NCBI GenBank assembly: GCA_011037195.1
Contig: JAAEAF010001080.1
Coordinates: 124,001-188,000, forward strand
Direction of reading: 5' to 3'
DNA: 64,000 nt
DNA from: Triatoma infestans
Lineage: Eukaryota > Arthropoda > Insecta > Hemiptera > Reduviidae
Shown here: one piece after another, positions 11,915 through 23,321 of the stretch
Numbering within the stretch: the stretch's first letter is position 1
How the letters are laid out: every line of letters begins with the position of its first letter
Made by a program: the position numbers and the translations under genes
Notes under the pieces: model-generated
What the model was told of the DNA's origin: nothing
The model's database searches: none
What the model saw: only the letters and a program-made list of their open reading frames with translations

Positions 11915-12570
11915 CAGTTCAAGTAAAATCAATTTTTCCAGAAAAAATTCCAAATAAGGACAGGTTTTTCAATGTACAGTTAATAATTCAAGTTTAAAGA
12001 AAATCGCGAAAAAGTGAAAACAAACAACAAAAAAACGCGTCTGATACGGTTGCCGTACCTAAACAGAATACCAAGTTAGAGCTTCCAGCGGTTTTTCATT
12101 TTTGAGATATTTTGATAACACAAGCGCACACCCATACACAACATTCGCTAAAAACTTTCTTTTTCGAAACCTCACAAGATCTTAAAACATATATTTCCGG
12201 TGAAAACTCAATTTCGAAAATCGGACACGATCGAAATATATTAGCTAGTAAGAGGGACAAATTAATGAAAAGTGATGCAGCTATTTTCGACAAAAATCGC
12301 GAAAAACTGGGAGAAAAAATATTTAGGTAAGAGTACTTCCGGTTGATGGTATGTGATCGGAACCTTCGTGTTGGATGCGACGATGCTCTTAAAACGAATT
12401 TCAAGTTTGAAAGCTTCTTCCCTTTTTCTTCGAATACATTTGAGCACACAAGTACATTGTACATATAGCTAAAAATAGATTTTTTTCTGTTTTCAAAAGA
12501 CCACAAAGCTTTTGAAAAACTGACACGATCTTAATAGTTCCTCTTACTAGAATAAGAGGAAGTAATAAGA
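11915..12570 (+). repeat. CCGG-box family, two partial copies in tandem
   Basis: The first partial copy reaches its end block near 12245 (cggacacgatcg, tagtaagaggg). A second begins at once (ttttcgacaaaaatcgcg), has the box gagtacttccggttgatgg and ends cttactagaataagagg. Confidence 0.7.
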
Positions 12571-12655
12571 ATTGATTAAATAAAGGCAACCATGGAGTAA
12601 TAAAGATCATTCTAGGTCAGTAGTGGCTATTTGTAAAAAAAATATAGAGAGGGAG

Positions 12656-12902
12656 CGTTAAGTTTAAAAATAAATTGGCCAAGGTTAGTAGGGCTAGCTG
12701 GTGTGTTGCACACTCAGCAGGAGGACAGGGTGCATTGTACCTACAGCCAACAGACAGACCTAGCTCGGTCAGAAAGCCGTAGTACACCACCGCAAGGCGT
12801 GTCTACTATAGGATCGCTATAATAAACAATGATAAACCTATTGTCAGTGTTTATTTTAAATAGCCATCATTCGTTGAATAACGACAACGTGTTAACTTTA
12901 CA
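12656..12902 (+). mobile_element. Candidate LTR (solo or 3' LTR)
   Basis: Purine-rich tract atagagagggag lies directly before cGTTAAGTTTAAAA. The segment ends GTGTTAACTTTACA and contains a late AATAAA at 12820. Layout and ends resemble BEL/Pao LTRs, but the first base would have to be mutated (c for t), and no second LTR or target duplication was found. Confidence 0.35.
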
Positions 12903-13084
12903 ATAATTATGATATGAAAATATAATATGAAAAATTCACAGTGAATTACATTTAGTACTTACTGTACTCATTATTCAATTCACATATTTATTTATTTTTT
13001 TTCTTTCACTTACTTCTAATAATGAAAAAAAAATGATTTTAGAGAATGTTCTTAGATAAAAGTTTTATAATATATATTTTATGT

Positions 13085-13680
13085 TATTAGATTTTCTTGA
13101 AACTTCGCATACTATCTTACACACTATACTATCTTACTCACATAAATTCCTATTACTTTTATTTGAAACATTTTCCCAGTAAAACTGATTTTTTGGAGGG
13201 GTTCTTAGGGAACCGGAGCGTTATGCTTTTCTTTGAATTACCACTTCAGTACAATGTATGGTTTTACCACTTCAAACATTAGAAGCATTGATAAAATTCC
13301 AAAATTGAAAAAACAAACAGTTAATGGGAAGTGCAATATTACAGAATAGATTTTTGAATGGTTTTGGAATTTTATCGAAAACGGCTGCAACGTTTTTCTT
13401 CAGTTTTGGAATGCTTCTTCACAGATGAATGTGTATCACTTTTATTTGAAATATTTTTGCGAAACAATTGATTTCTGAAGGGGTTTGGGTATAGGGCGCT
13501 CTACTCAAGTCCCACTGAGGTATATAGAATAAACCCTACGACTTATTTTTATGGTCAGCCCAACTAAACTTTATAAACTTCACAATTTCAAAGAAACTTT
13601 GTTAACTGAATTATTTCAATGGAGTAGGTGAAAGTCGTGTGAGTGTTTTACATCAGATTTTATTTTGTCCATAAATTTCG
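13085..13680 (-). repeat. CCGG-box family copy
   Basis: Minus-strand unit running from cttttatttgaaacatttt through gttatgctttt and gtcagcccaactaaac to the start motif, read in reverse as gaaagtcgtgtgagtgtttt, with catcagattt at its outer edge. Confidence 0.75.
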
Positions 13681-13738
13681 AATAACATTTTTTGTTCATA
13701 ATGTTTTTAGTTGTAAAAACTGTGCAAACAATTCAAAT

Positions 13739-13977
13739 ATAAGGGAAGGGATTAGCTAAGTGGTTAGCGCATTGGACTCCCACGCGGAGGTCCCGGGTTC
13801 GAGTCCAGCTGTGCTAACCGTAGATTTTTTCTTCCTAGGAGCCTCTACAGCTCACTGGTAGGTGATGGACTGTGTTGTCTGTAGCGAGAGAACACTGTCC
13901 GGAGGCCTGCCAGTGCACTGAGAGGCTCCGGGGCGCTAGATGAATAGATGTTGAAGCGCCTTAAATTAAAAAAAAAA
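13739..13977 (+). repeat. Full-length tRNA-derived SINE with target-site duplication
   Basis: Best SINE in the window: A-box TAGCTAAGTGGTTAG, B-box GGTTCGAGTCC, conserved body (cttcctaggagcctctacag, gagagaacactgtccgg, gtgcactgagaggctcc), 3' block gcgccttaaatt and a poly(A) run. aattcaaat at 13730-13738 and 13978-13986 is the target duplication produced by LINE-type insertion. Confidence 0.9.
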
Positions 13978-13986
13978 AATTCAAAT

Positions 13987-15097
13987 GACTCTTTAGAAAG
14001 ACAATAATATATCATTTTTCAGCTCCTCCAGATGGATCAAAGGGTTAATCCGGATATTTCCCCTCTCCCCCCATCCCCGAAATGTTGGCTAGTCTTTCGA
14101 GCAGCAATAATTACCAAAGTGTTCTCTGATTACTCTATAATCTCTCTCATCCTTGGCAATTTTTTCAGCACACCTATAAATTTTTTAGCACATTACAGTA
14201 TGCTTTTTTTTGAAGTTTTCGAGAGTGGATTATAACTTCACTCCTTGTCAATATTTCGGAAATTTATATTTTTTCGTCAGGGACAAAAAAAAAGGAACAA
14301 TTATTTTACTTAAGTTACAATGGAATAATTACTATTAAGAATAAACTTACCAGTTGAAGTGAATATATGTAAAGTGAAAAAAATCTGGTTTCGAACACTC
14401 AGACTGTCTTGTTGCTGCAATTTACACAGGTATAAAGAACAAACGTATAATTCTTAAGAAATACGTATTTAGTTGTATTAAATGTTATATCAATTGTTGA
14501 ATCCAATTTTTTTGTGTTTGTTTAGGGAAGTCCTCGTCCAAACCCCCTTAAATGAACTCGTAAGAAAGTTTCCAACGAAAGTGATAGGTTACTATATGTA
14601 GTTAGTATACAAAATCTATGTGATGGAATTGCATAATAAACTAAAATGGTACTTTTGTGGATTCAGGGTGCCTCAAAGAATGGATTTTCATTGGAAACTC
14701 ATTCAAATTACGAATTACTGAAGGGACAGTACTGTTTGTTTTGGACTGTCTGCGTGAAGGCTGCAAGTTTGTTCTCAGCACATGCGATACTTGAATGCGA
14801 TTACATTGTAGTCCAACAAGTCAACACCCTTCCAACACTTATATTCTAACGTCACACATTCTCCAGGATAATCTATTATCCTTTTCTTTCTTATTTTTTG
14901 TAATATTTCATATAAAAGTGATAAAACAATTAATTATTAATTAATAATAAATTCTGCAGAAACGTGCTTTGTTTTTGTTTTAAATAAAAACACACCTGTG
15001 GAATGGAGGGGGTTCAACTGTATTTAGGATTCAACAAATATCATAATAAAACCATACAAAATATTTATATTTATTGTTTAGAATGTTAAATATAAAC
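13987..15097. other. No gene; scraps of CCGG-box family
   Basis: 14375-14450 matches the start of the CCGG-box unit (aatctggtttcgaacactc) and 14515-14610 an internal block. The rest is unassigned. Confidence 0.3.
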
Positions 15098-15214
15098 TTA
15101 GGTTATACAATCGATAGAATGCGTCGTAATAGGACAACAATTTGGCCCCATTTCTGGACCAGTTGTGCTCTCCTCCCACCAAACACCCCGTTTACATTCC
15201 CCTAAGGACGGCAT
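15098..15214 (-). CDS. Small open frame with downstream polyadenylation signal; possible alternative last exon
   Basis: 38 codons starting MPSLGECKRGVWWEE and ending THSIDCIT, with four cysteines and a CC pair, in a stretch less AT-rich than its surroundings. The stop is followed after about 25 bases by AATAAA on the same strand. An acceptor-like CCGTCCTTAG lies inside the frame. Used as acceptor it would keep the frame GECKRGVWW when joined to a phase-1 exon, and receptor exon 2 ends in phase 1 on this strand. No homology recognised; the receptor link is only a hypothesis. Confidence 0.25.
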   Translation of the reverse strand: MPSLGECKRGVWWEESTTGPEMGPNCCPITTHSIDCIT

Positions 15215-15589
15215 TGTAAACATACAAATACAATATAAATTTTATCATATTTTCAGTTAACTTACATATTAAAACTATCTTTATTTACCCATTACCAGAT
15301 TGTAAAGTGAAAGTATTTAATGTGTTCATCTAACTGCGTGGTGGACAATTCATATTGACAGTGGGACAATGTTATATAAAATTAACAAAGATATAAATAA
15401 AATGAAAAAAGCTTTTTAATTGCAAAATAGTTTAATAAAATTAATCTGATTGATTTCAAGATGGGAAAATTACGGCATTAACAAGTGGAACTATTCCAGC
15501 CAAAACTAGGAGCCATAAACTATACACGACTTCGTCTTATTGCCCTTACATATGGCAGCGCTAATTTGCAAAATTTTCTTGAAACTTGG

Positions 15590-16330
15590 AGTTATTTTTA
15601 TAAATATTTCATTCTCATCTAGTGTGGAATGTAATCAAATGAATGGTATACATACCAAGTTTGGGGAATATATCTAGATTTTAGGAGTAGATTTCGAAAA
15701 ATGGCAAACAACTAAAAAGCTAGCTCTCAAAAATCTCAATTCTAGTTAAATGAATTTCTTCAAACATGGTGCTTTTTGTACACAATTAATTCTCTTCTGG
15801 ATTATATAGTTAACAAAGCTGTAAGTTATTTTGGAAAAGCACTGGAAAGGAAAAATCTTGGGAGAAACACTCTCACTACTTTCTCTTACTTTAACCAATA
15901 CAATTTTTTTTTTTTAATCCTTATTCATGCTACAATCAGCGCGATAGCGCTATAAGTAACAATCATACAAAGAGCATAAATACAATATGAGTGGAGAGGC
16001 TACCCAATGGTAACACTCCAAAACTATACAAAATCACTATTGACTCTCTCACTTGAGAGGAGATCACGAGGCCAAGTGTTCGATAAGACAGGTGTTGAAT
16101 TAAAGGATTTGTATGAATCTGTAGGTTAATATGGAATTTCCTGTAACGGGTTTGGGCGACTTGAGCAATGAACGGTATATTAAGATCAGTGTGTATGGTT
16201 CGGTTGGAGACGTAAAAAGGAGCGTTTACAATGTTTCGGAGGATTCTGGATTGTAGGGATTGGAGTCTTTGGAGATTTGAGCGTTTAATCAATACAATTT
16301 AACTAGAAAAAATAACTTTCAAACTGCAAT
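15590..16330 (+). repeat. CCGG-box fragments interrupted by a LINE
   Basis: Family text (cttgaaacttggag, tctcactactttctcttact) runs up to the insertion at 15906 and resumes at 16301 with aactagaaaaaataac, the normal continuation of the start region. Confidence 0.65.
15907..16289 (-). pseudogene. Jockey-like LINE, 3' end of ORF2, 5'-truncated
   Basis: Minus-strand frame NLQRLQSLQSRILRNIVNAP, then YVSNRTIHTDLNIP and YRKFHINLQIHTNPLIQ, the typical C-terminus of Jockey-type reverse transcriptase proteins. The 3' side ends in a poly(A) run (plus-strand poly-T at 15907-15915). caatacaattt at 15896-15906 and 16290-16300 is an exact 11-bp target duplication, so both boundaries are defined. Confidence 0.9.
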
Positions 16331-16489
16331 GTTTACAAACGTTTAGATGGGCTGGAATTAAAAAAAGGTGGTAAGGGCAGGACCAACCTGTGTGGGCATT
16401 GTGGGGCGCCCTCTGTTTTTAAGACCTTGTGGCGGCAGTTAAATTCAAATACAATTGAGAGGCTAACCCAAACCTCTCTAAAACATGGG

Positions 16490-17148
16490 GAGCGGGAATG
16501 TTTCAAATAAAAGTGATACAATCATATCTGTATATTACCATTTCAAGTTTAAAGACACTCGTTTTCAGGAAAAGTCCGAAAAACTCAAAAACCTATTCTG
16601 TAACGTCGCATCTCCGGTAACCGATTTTCTTCAACTGGAATTCTGTTTGCTTCTAATGTATGTCAACATTGTGCAGGTGGTAAATACATATATTATACAG
16701 AGTACTACTTTAGAGGAAAGCATAACGTTACTGTTCCCTCAGAAAATCCCTAAAAAATCAATTTTACCCGTTGTTTCAAATAAAAGTGATAGACGGTACC
16801 TATACGAAGTTTAAAGAAATTGGTTGTAACCGTTTTTGAGAAAAGCGCGAAAAAATGTAAAATCATTCAGTAAAGTAGCACTTCCAGTTGATGGATTTCG
16901 CCCGAAACCTTCGTGTCTGGTGCGGTGGTAGTACCTCAACGAAATACCAAGATCCGCAGGTTCCTGCGACTTTTCGTTCTTAGGATAATTTTTTAACATA
17001 CACACTAACACACACACTAACATACACACTAAAAATATTTTTTTCGAATTGAGAAGACCTCAAAACCAGAATTTCCGGTGAAAACTCGATTTCAAAATTC
17101 TACACGCTCGCAACACTCTCTTACTAGAACTAATGAGAGAAAGTAAAA
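16490..17148 (+). repeat. CCGG-box family copy showing internal duplication
   Basis: Shows the two internal modules clearly: gtttcaaataaaagtgata occurs at 16499 and again near 16771, each followed by aagtttaaag and a box (atctccggtaaccg, acttccagttgatgg). Module spacing is about 273 bp. The end block (tttccggtgaaaactcgattt) and the terminus ctcttactag...gagagaaagt are present. Confidence 0.8.
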
Positions 17149-17244
17149 ATAGGTTAGGTGTTGGCACAAAATTCTCCCTCCTAAATGTTCAATTCTTCTG
17201 GAACGGTATTTCAATTAAAAGCCTGAATGTGTGTTCTTCGAAAA

Positions 17245-17475
17245 CATATTCGTAATAATAGTGAACAAAATAAAAATATCAGCAAAGTTGGATTTTCGAA
17301 TGCTAGATTTTGATCGTAAGCTTCGTATTTGGTTGTCAATGGTTCCCAACGCTATAAACATTTTTTATCATATTCTGGGGATCTCAAAGCATGTAGTTTC
17401 GGATAAAAGTCAATTTCTAAAAGTTACATACGATAGCGACACTTCCTCTCAGAGTACTAAGAGAAAGTAGAAATG
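17245..17475 (+). repeat. CCGG-box family 3' part
   Basis: Second module with lost box, then the end block and terminus (cttcctctcagagtactaag, agaaagtaga). Confidence 0.6.
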
Positions 17476-17559
17476 GTAATAATTGATTGAGGAAGAAAAA
17501 TAAAATGGTGGGAGGAAAAGTAAGAAAGAGAAATATATTTGGCCGTGACGGACGTTGCA

Positions 17560-18350
17560 AATAAAACACTAGAGTATGGTGTGTGATAATGGTGGAAGGC
17601 ACGCCCAGTTCAATAAGGCGGTGTGAGTGTTTGGTGCCAGATAGAGGATCTCGTCGCGCACATTGAACGAAATAAAGACCCGCAGTCAAGGAAATATATA
17701 TACGATGAAAGGAGAAAGAAAGAGAGGTGGTGCAAAAACAAAACAAAACTATTTTGAGTCAAAGTTATGTCTAGGTATGGTTGTAAACAGTGGCCTATGT
17801 TTTGATCCAAACAGAAGTTTGGCCGGCGGTGATAGTCGAGATATTGAGCAGTTCTGGCGTGATGATGTAGTAGCAGTAGTGTAGGGAGCACAGACAGTCC
17901 GACAGACAGACACACAAATCTGTGTGTGTATACACAGGCAGTGACCTGCACAGTAGCTATAGTAGTAGTAATATTATTAGTATGTGTGCGGTGTCCATAG
18001 TAGAGAACTACCGCCCTTTCCTCTCCAGTGTGAGGGTGTGTGTATGTAACATCTGTATGTGTGTGTGTGTGTGTGTGTTTATGCGATCTGGCCGCATTCA
18101 CTAACTGTGCCAACTCAACTACAACTCGTATCGATCGCCAGCAGCGACCTCGCCCCGCGCACCCAGCTCTCTACAACCCGCTTTTACGCAAGCCTGTTTG
18201 TAGTGGCAGCAGTGGTAGTGTCTGCTGCCCTCAACCGCCCGCCGCTACAAGGCGTGGCGTCACAACCTAGCATTACAGATAGCTCTCGCCGTACGAGCGT
18301 GCGTACACCTCGATTGTATCAATCAAACAACTTTACATGCGCATCAAAAC
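17560..18350. other. GC-richer island without recognised repeat
   Basis: Contrasts with the AT-rich surroundings: many CpG sites (ctcgtcgcgcac, atcgatcgcc, gacctcgccccgcgcaccc, cgccgtacgagcgtgcgtac). Contains a (TG)n tract at 18057-18078. Frames across it are short or low-complexity. Could be a promoter or enhancer region in receptor intron 2, or an unrecognised element. Confidence 0.35.
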
Positions 18351-18589
18351 AATAAAATATTATATATAGAAAGCAAACAGTTTATTAAATGAACTATAAT
18401 ATCGTGCGGTAGATAGAATGGTTACCCTACCCCTAATACTACCTTATCAATAATCAAAATGACGCAATAACTTAACTGAACTAAATAAATGATTATTACT
18501 ATGTTTTGGTGAACGACACAACATTTATAGACAAATATAACAAAATGATTAGTTCTTACACGCAAAAAACTGTGATAAATAACTACGTC

Positions 18590-18800
18590 ATTTGATGAAT
18601 TTGCGAAACTGACCACACATACACAACGAGAAAGCAAGAGAGAGATTCTGACACGCGCGCGCGCGCACACACACACACACACACACTAAGGAAAATTTGA
18701 CAAGATCGCAATACTTCCAATTATACTTTCTCTTTCAGTAAGATAAAATAATAGAAATAAGAAAAAGCCATGTGAGTGTTTCATAACGGATTTTTTAAAT
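18590..18800. repeat. CCGG-box end fragments with (CA)n and (GC)n tract
   Basis: cacgcgcgcgcgcgcacac run at 18652-18686, then aagatcgcaatacttcc and gtaagataaaataat, followed by an oppositely oriented start motif (gccatgtgagtgtttcat). Confidence 0.5.
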
Positions 18801-20034
18801 TTTTTTTTACAACTTTATTGAAATTAACTTTGTTTTTTTTTTTTGCAGTTTAACATTCCTTTTGTCTTTATTTTCATCAATTCTAAACACTGTTAAAAAT
18901 GTTAATAAAAAAATCGCAATATGATCAAAGTAGCTTTTCCAACTAGCTTTACTAAGAAGATCAAAATGAAATTTTTAATCATATCCAGTTAACCGGAAGT
19001 GCCAGTTTAATGATTGATTTCTTCTGTTTTCTGTTTCCGTAGAAGATATCAGAAGATGGGACTTGAAAATGTGTCTACGTAGATTATCCAGAAAAGTGAG
19101 TTTTGTTTATCATGGTCATATGTCCAAGATATCTGGAAATCTAATAACAAAATTATTTTTAGACAAGAGAAGATGGCATCGGCAAAAGAAATCATCGACG
19201 AGGACATTGTCAAAAATTCTGGAAGAAGTTGTAGAGACAAGGCGTGCAGGTTAAAAGGGGGACACTGAAGTTTCAGGAAAAAATTAATTAAAAGTTAGAA
19301 AGAGAGACAAGAGGGGATACCTGGGCTGTTTAGTCGGAGGAAGAAGGGAAAAATTTAATTACGAGTTTTACCTGACATGCGGGAAATGATTTTCTGGAAA
19401 TTTAATATATAAGATAAAGCTTTCATTTTAATAGAAAAATAATTTTTTATTTGTTTGAGAAATTTTAACTCAAAGTGTCTTTTGAATACAGCCTTGGCAA
19501 ATTATTACGATCAATTAATGGCGTTTTAATAATCTTAAGCATAAAATGTGAACAATTGCTCACCCATTTTTACTTTTTAATTCTATAAACTTGCGGTGCG
19601 AAAAGCTTTCTGAGTGATTCACATCACATCAAGTTTATACTAGAGGGTAACTACGCAGTTATGCAATGTAGGTCAGGTCATTTCAGTTTGTTTTCTGACT
19701 AAATGTGCAAAATTTAAGCTAAATTTAAGACTAAATGTGCAAAGTTTGATATACGAGTATGTTGTTCGGCACAACCTGAAATACACCCAAACATTACAGG
19801 TCTTGCCTAAAAAGAAAAGAAAAATCTTAGGAAACACACGCACGACTTCCTCTTATTCCTGTTGATCTTTATTTATATAAAATGGCCAATTGCTTTAAAA
19901 TTCAAATTCTACTCATTAGTCCTAATATAAATATAGAAGAGGTAGCGGGGGGGGGGACAAGTACGAACCTACCAAACCAAGCAGTAGGGAAGTGAAGAGC
20001 GCGCAATAACATTGAAACAACCCCCCAAATTTTA
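18801..20034. other. No recognised feature
   Basis: AT-rich. A G-run of eight or nine bases lies near 19949. The GA-rich stretch 19280-19340 has no recognised homology. Confidence 0.2.
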
Positions 20035-20560
20035 AATTTAACGCCAAAAATTCCTCAAAAATATGTAAAATATTTTATTATAATGTTTATATCTGTTCAG
20101 TTAGCATTCCGAGTTTAAAGGAAATCGTTGTAATCATTTGCCAGATAATTCCAAAAAATTAGAAAACCTGCTTTGTCAAGTTGCACTTCCGGTTAACCAA
20201 TTTTTTACAAATTTGAAATTCTAGCGATGCTTCTAATGTATTTATATTATATAAATGGTAGAACCATATATTGTACTCAAGTGGTACTTTAGAGGAAACT
20301 TACTGTTCCCACAGAACCCTCCAAAAATCAATTTTCCCGGGAATATGTTGCAAATAACAATGATAGATATTTATTTACGTAGAAAGTTTACGAACTTAAA
20401 GAAAATCGTTGGAGCCGTTTTCACACATATACAGAAAATTCGCTAAAGACTTTTTTTCGCACTCAGGGCACTTCAAAACATCTATTTCCGGTGAAAACCA
20501 AATTTCGAAAATTTGACATGATCGCAATACATCCTCTTACTAGGGAGTAAGAGATAGTAA
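20035..20560 (+). repeat. CCGG-box family copy
   Basis: Box tgcacttccggttaacc near 20183, then the second module (aaagaaaatcgttggagccg) shortened by deletion, the end block and the terminal hairpin (cctcttactagggagtaagag). Confidence 0.8.
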
Positions 20561-20687
20561 TTTTATTTGAAAAAATAGTGGTTTATTACTGGTCAGTTCG
20601 TTTTTATTTTCCTTTCATAGAGTTCCTAGGTTATATTTAGATCAGCGATATCTTCCGTGATATTTTGTGCCTGCTTATTTTTATGGT

Positions 20688-20725
20688 CATCGACCGGTTT
20701 CGGTCGTTCGCTCATCATCAGGATG
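20688..20725 (-). ncRNA. Hammerhead-like motif, family 1 (left arm)
   Basis: Minus strand: CATC, CTGATGA, weakened stem II with GAAC loop, GAAACCGGTC, GATG. CATC and GATG pair as stem I. Stem II has a mismatch (GAGC/GACC), so activity is doubtful. Confidence 0.45.
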
Positions 20726-20891
20726 CTTTTTGTCAAACAGAGTGATAACATAGATTTGCACAGAGCAAATTTAGTTGAAACATTGGCTTTAAATGTTTTT
20801 GTTAGGACCTAACTAGGTTAAGAGAAGTATTGGTAGAGTGGGAAAAATTTGCTCTGTGCAAGTCTATGTTATTACACTGTTTGACAAAAAG

Positions 20892-20929
20892 CATCCTGAT
20901 GATCGGCGAACGCCCGAAACCAGTCAATG
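20892..20929 (+). ncRNA. Hammerhead-like motif, family 1 (right arm)
   Basis: CATC, CTGATGA, stem II GGC/GCC with GAAC loop, GAAACCAGTC, AATG. The change to AGTC and AATG disturbs stems III and I relative to the intact copy at 58111. Confidence 0.45.
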
Positions 20930-21059
20930 ACCACCAAAAGAAGCAGGCTATCACAGAAGATTCTCTAATGCTTTCCAGCTCTGCGGAACCAACCACAACA
21001 ATTATATTTTATAGACTTGTTTAATAATGGCGAAGATATTCGAAAGAATTAATTGGATT

Positions 21060-21475
21060 TCGAGTAACTCCAAGAATCAATTTTCCTCGAAAAATATTCA
21101 AATAAAAGTGATAGGCCTTATATGTGTGTAGTTATATTATGTGAAGTTAAAAGAAAAACGTTGGAACCGTTTCCAAGAAAAGCGTGAAGAACTGAAAAAT
21201 CTATTCGGTATAGTCGCACTACGATCGGCGTCAGCTGCTATAGTGCTAACTAAACAGAATGTCGATTTCGATTATTTTGTCGGTTTTTCGGTTTTCCAAT
21301 TTTTTTGTTTACTCATATATATACACACGCGCGCGCGCACGCACTCATATATATATATAATTCGCTAACCAGTTTTTTCGTCTTAGATGATCTCAAAATT
21401 TATTTGAATAAAAATTAATAATACTCTTTTCCAAAATTTGACAAAAACGGAAGTCGCAATCAGAGAAAGAAAAAA
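21060..21475 (+). repeat. CCGG-box family copy
   Basis: Module start caattttcctcgaaaaatatt, frame-like aaaacgttggaaccgtttcc, (AC)n(GC)n tract near 21325 and a degraded end. A further inverted scrap follows to about 21700. Confidence 0.6.
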
Positions 21476-21793
21476 ATCAATAAATTCACATGCCCGGTTA
21501 ATGGATTTTGATACCGCAATCTTCGTATTGATTCGATTGCCTGGAGATATCTATCTAAACGGATTATCAAGTTCAAGCACTTCTTCATTCTGAGATATTT
21601 ACTCCACACCAAGGCACATATATCATTCACGACTATAAACATATCTACCGGGGGGAAAAAAATTGTGTTTTGATAGAAGCTCAAATCATCTCGTTAATGT
21701 CTAAAGTTTTTTGAATAAATCTGTGGAGGACTGCTATTTATTGTTTCCTAAAGCTCCAAGCCTCCTAACGTCTATGTTCAAGGAGTGTATCAA

Positions 21794-21900
21794 CTAAATT
21801 TGCTCTGTGCAAACACATGGTGGGCAAACGCCCGAAACCGGTCGATTACCACAAAAAGAAACAGGATATCACGGAAAATATCTTCGAAGTGTTGTTTTGT
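21794..21900 (+). mobile_element. Penelope/retrozyme-like repeat, broken copy
   Basis: Retains aaatttgctctgtgcaaac and gcccgaaaccggtcgatt, but the stretch carrying CTGANGA has been deleted, so the ribozyme core is destroyed. Confidence 0.6.
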
Positions 21901-21984
21901 TTGTTTGTGTATTTTATTGTTCCTTATTATATTTTGAATTATTCAACTAATTTCTCATAATACTTATTATGCATAACTTGATAT

Positions 21985-22225
21985 TCCGTTTAAGTAATAA
22001 ACACACGTCCGGTACCAAAGTTTTCGGTCAACATCCGTCAACCGGAAGTGCAACTTTATTGTATGTTTTCCCGTTTCAATTTTACGCTACGTTCTCGAAA
22101 ATGGCTCTAATGAATTTCTTTAAACTTTGCATATTAACTATACATAACAAGGCCTATCCCTTCCTTACCTATAGATACATTTTTTTCATAAAAATTCATT
22201 TTTGGAAGTCTTTGGAGGGGGTCAC
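21985..22225 (-). repeat. CCGG-box family fragment
   Basis: Reverse-oriented box ccgtcaaccggaagtgcaac with flanking module text (ctcgaaaatggctctaatg). Confidence 0.65.
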
Positions 22226-22420
22226 TTATTTCTGGATGCTTGGGTATTCGGCATTGAAGGTAAAAAGATTTCCGACATTCTGACAAAGAAAGACGCAGCA
22301 ACCCCGTACATATGGGCTAAATCCATTTGTAGTATAAGCCAACCAGTCTCTCTCTAAGAAGTCCTGTGCTCTCAGACAAGTCAAATTAAGAAAAAACACT
22401 GCTCTCACCAGTCTGAGAGA
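22226..22420 (+). pseudogene. LINE RNase H-region remnant
   Basis: Broken frames give WMLGYSAL, then after a shift KKDAATPYI and ISQP, corresponding to the WxPGHxG ... ATPxIGPEP pattern of RNase H domains in I/R1-type LINEs. Frameshifted and without boundaries. Confidence 0.4.
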
Positions 22421-23274
22421 CGTTAACTAAGTTTTTTTGGGGGCAGCTAAGCTCGAAAAAGGACTGAGGATCAAGCAAAAATAGACTTCGTAGGCTAACA
22501 TGTTCCCTCGCAAGGCATTGTAGTCACAAACAAACAGCAGGAAGAAGCTAGGCTTAGTAACGCGATAGAATCTACAGATTTTGTGGAGAGATAGTAGGGA
22601 TTCCAATGCAGCCCTTAACGGTCTGTGTGACACTGTCGTCCAGAGAAGGTTTAAAAAAGCCTGGAAAAATTTTGGCTACTGGAAACAGAGAAATCCTCTC
22701 TCTAGAATCTTCTCAGATTTTCAAGTTTCTTAGAGAAAATGAGACTTGGAAGGGGGCTGCTGTAGATGAGAGGTCTCATGCTGGCAGAAACAAGGGGGCA
22801 CTAATAGGTCTTTCAAAGTCGCTGTTCAGGGTACCACTACATCCTCCACCAGCAAAGGAACAAGGAGTTCACAGAAATCTTTCCTCTAGATGCTAATACT
22901 GGAGCAATGTAGCATTCTTTCAAGCACATAATATTAAGATATAAATAAAACGGTTGGTATAAATAGAATTTCAAGTTTGTAGAAATCGGTAACCGGAAAT
23001 GCAACTTTATCAATTAAACTTCTCAGGGCAACTGAACTGAAATGAGGGAACTGAATAAAAATTTGAAGTACGTGAAACTCTTATTGCTTAGGGAAGAAGA
23101 GTTTGTCACTTACAAGTGAAATAATCACAGTAGGAGAAAGGCGTATGATATTTGGATCATATTTAGGACAATTTCCGGTGAAAATTCACTTTGGTAAATT
23201 TGACTAGATCGGAGAAAATATATATAAAAAATTAAGTAGGAAATCCGTGAAGAAAGTGAAGCGTAGATGTTGAT

Positions 23275-23278
<4 letters not shown>
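22421..23278. other. Unassigned, moderate GC, open frame 22606-22896
   Basis: 96-codon plus-strand frame (MQPLTVCVTLSS...) without recognised homology. It probably continues the decayed retroelement upstream. 23040-23220 contains CCGG-box scraps. Confidence 0.25.

Positions 23279-23319
<41 letters not shown>
23279..23319. repeat. (TG)n microsatellite
   Basis: About 20 uninterrupted TG units. Confidence 0.95.

Positions 23320-23321
<2 letters not shown>

Larger units (their letters stand above)
20646..21012. mobile_element. Penelope/retrozyme-like repeat, inverted pair
   Basis: Two arms of about 150-180 bp face each other around a central spacer of about 65 bp. Each arm contains the hammerhead-like core, tgcacagagcaaat / atttgctctgtgca and a tail ending in agcaggcta...cagctctgcggaacc (complete only on the right). 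Confidence 0.65.

Noticed and set aside
12096..12506. 136-codon minus-strand frame
   Set aside because: Lies entirely within two CCGG-box copies and is not conserved in other copies.
17610..18113. 167-codon minus-strand frame with His-Thr repeats
   Set aside because: Produced by translating the (TG)n tract in reverse. No conserved domain or codon bias.
23279..23319. Short-period repeat considered as CRISPR-like
   Set aside because: Simple dinucleotide repeat. No repeat-spacer structure anywhere in the window.
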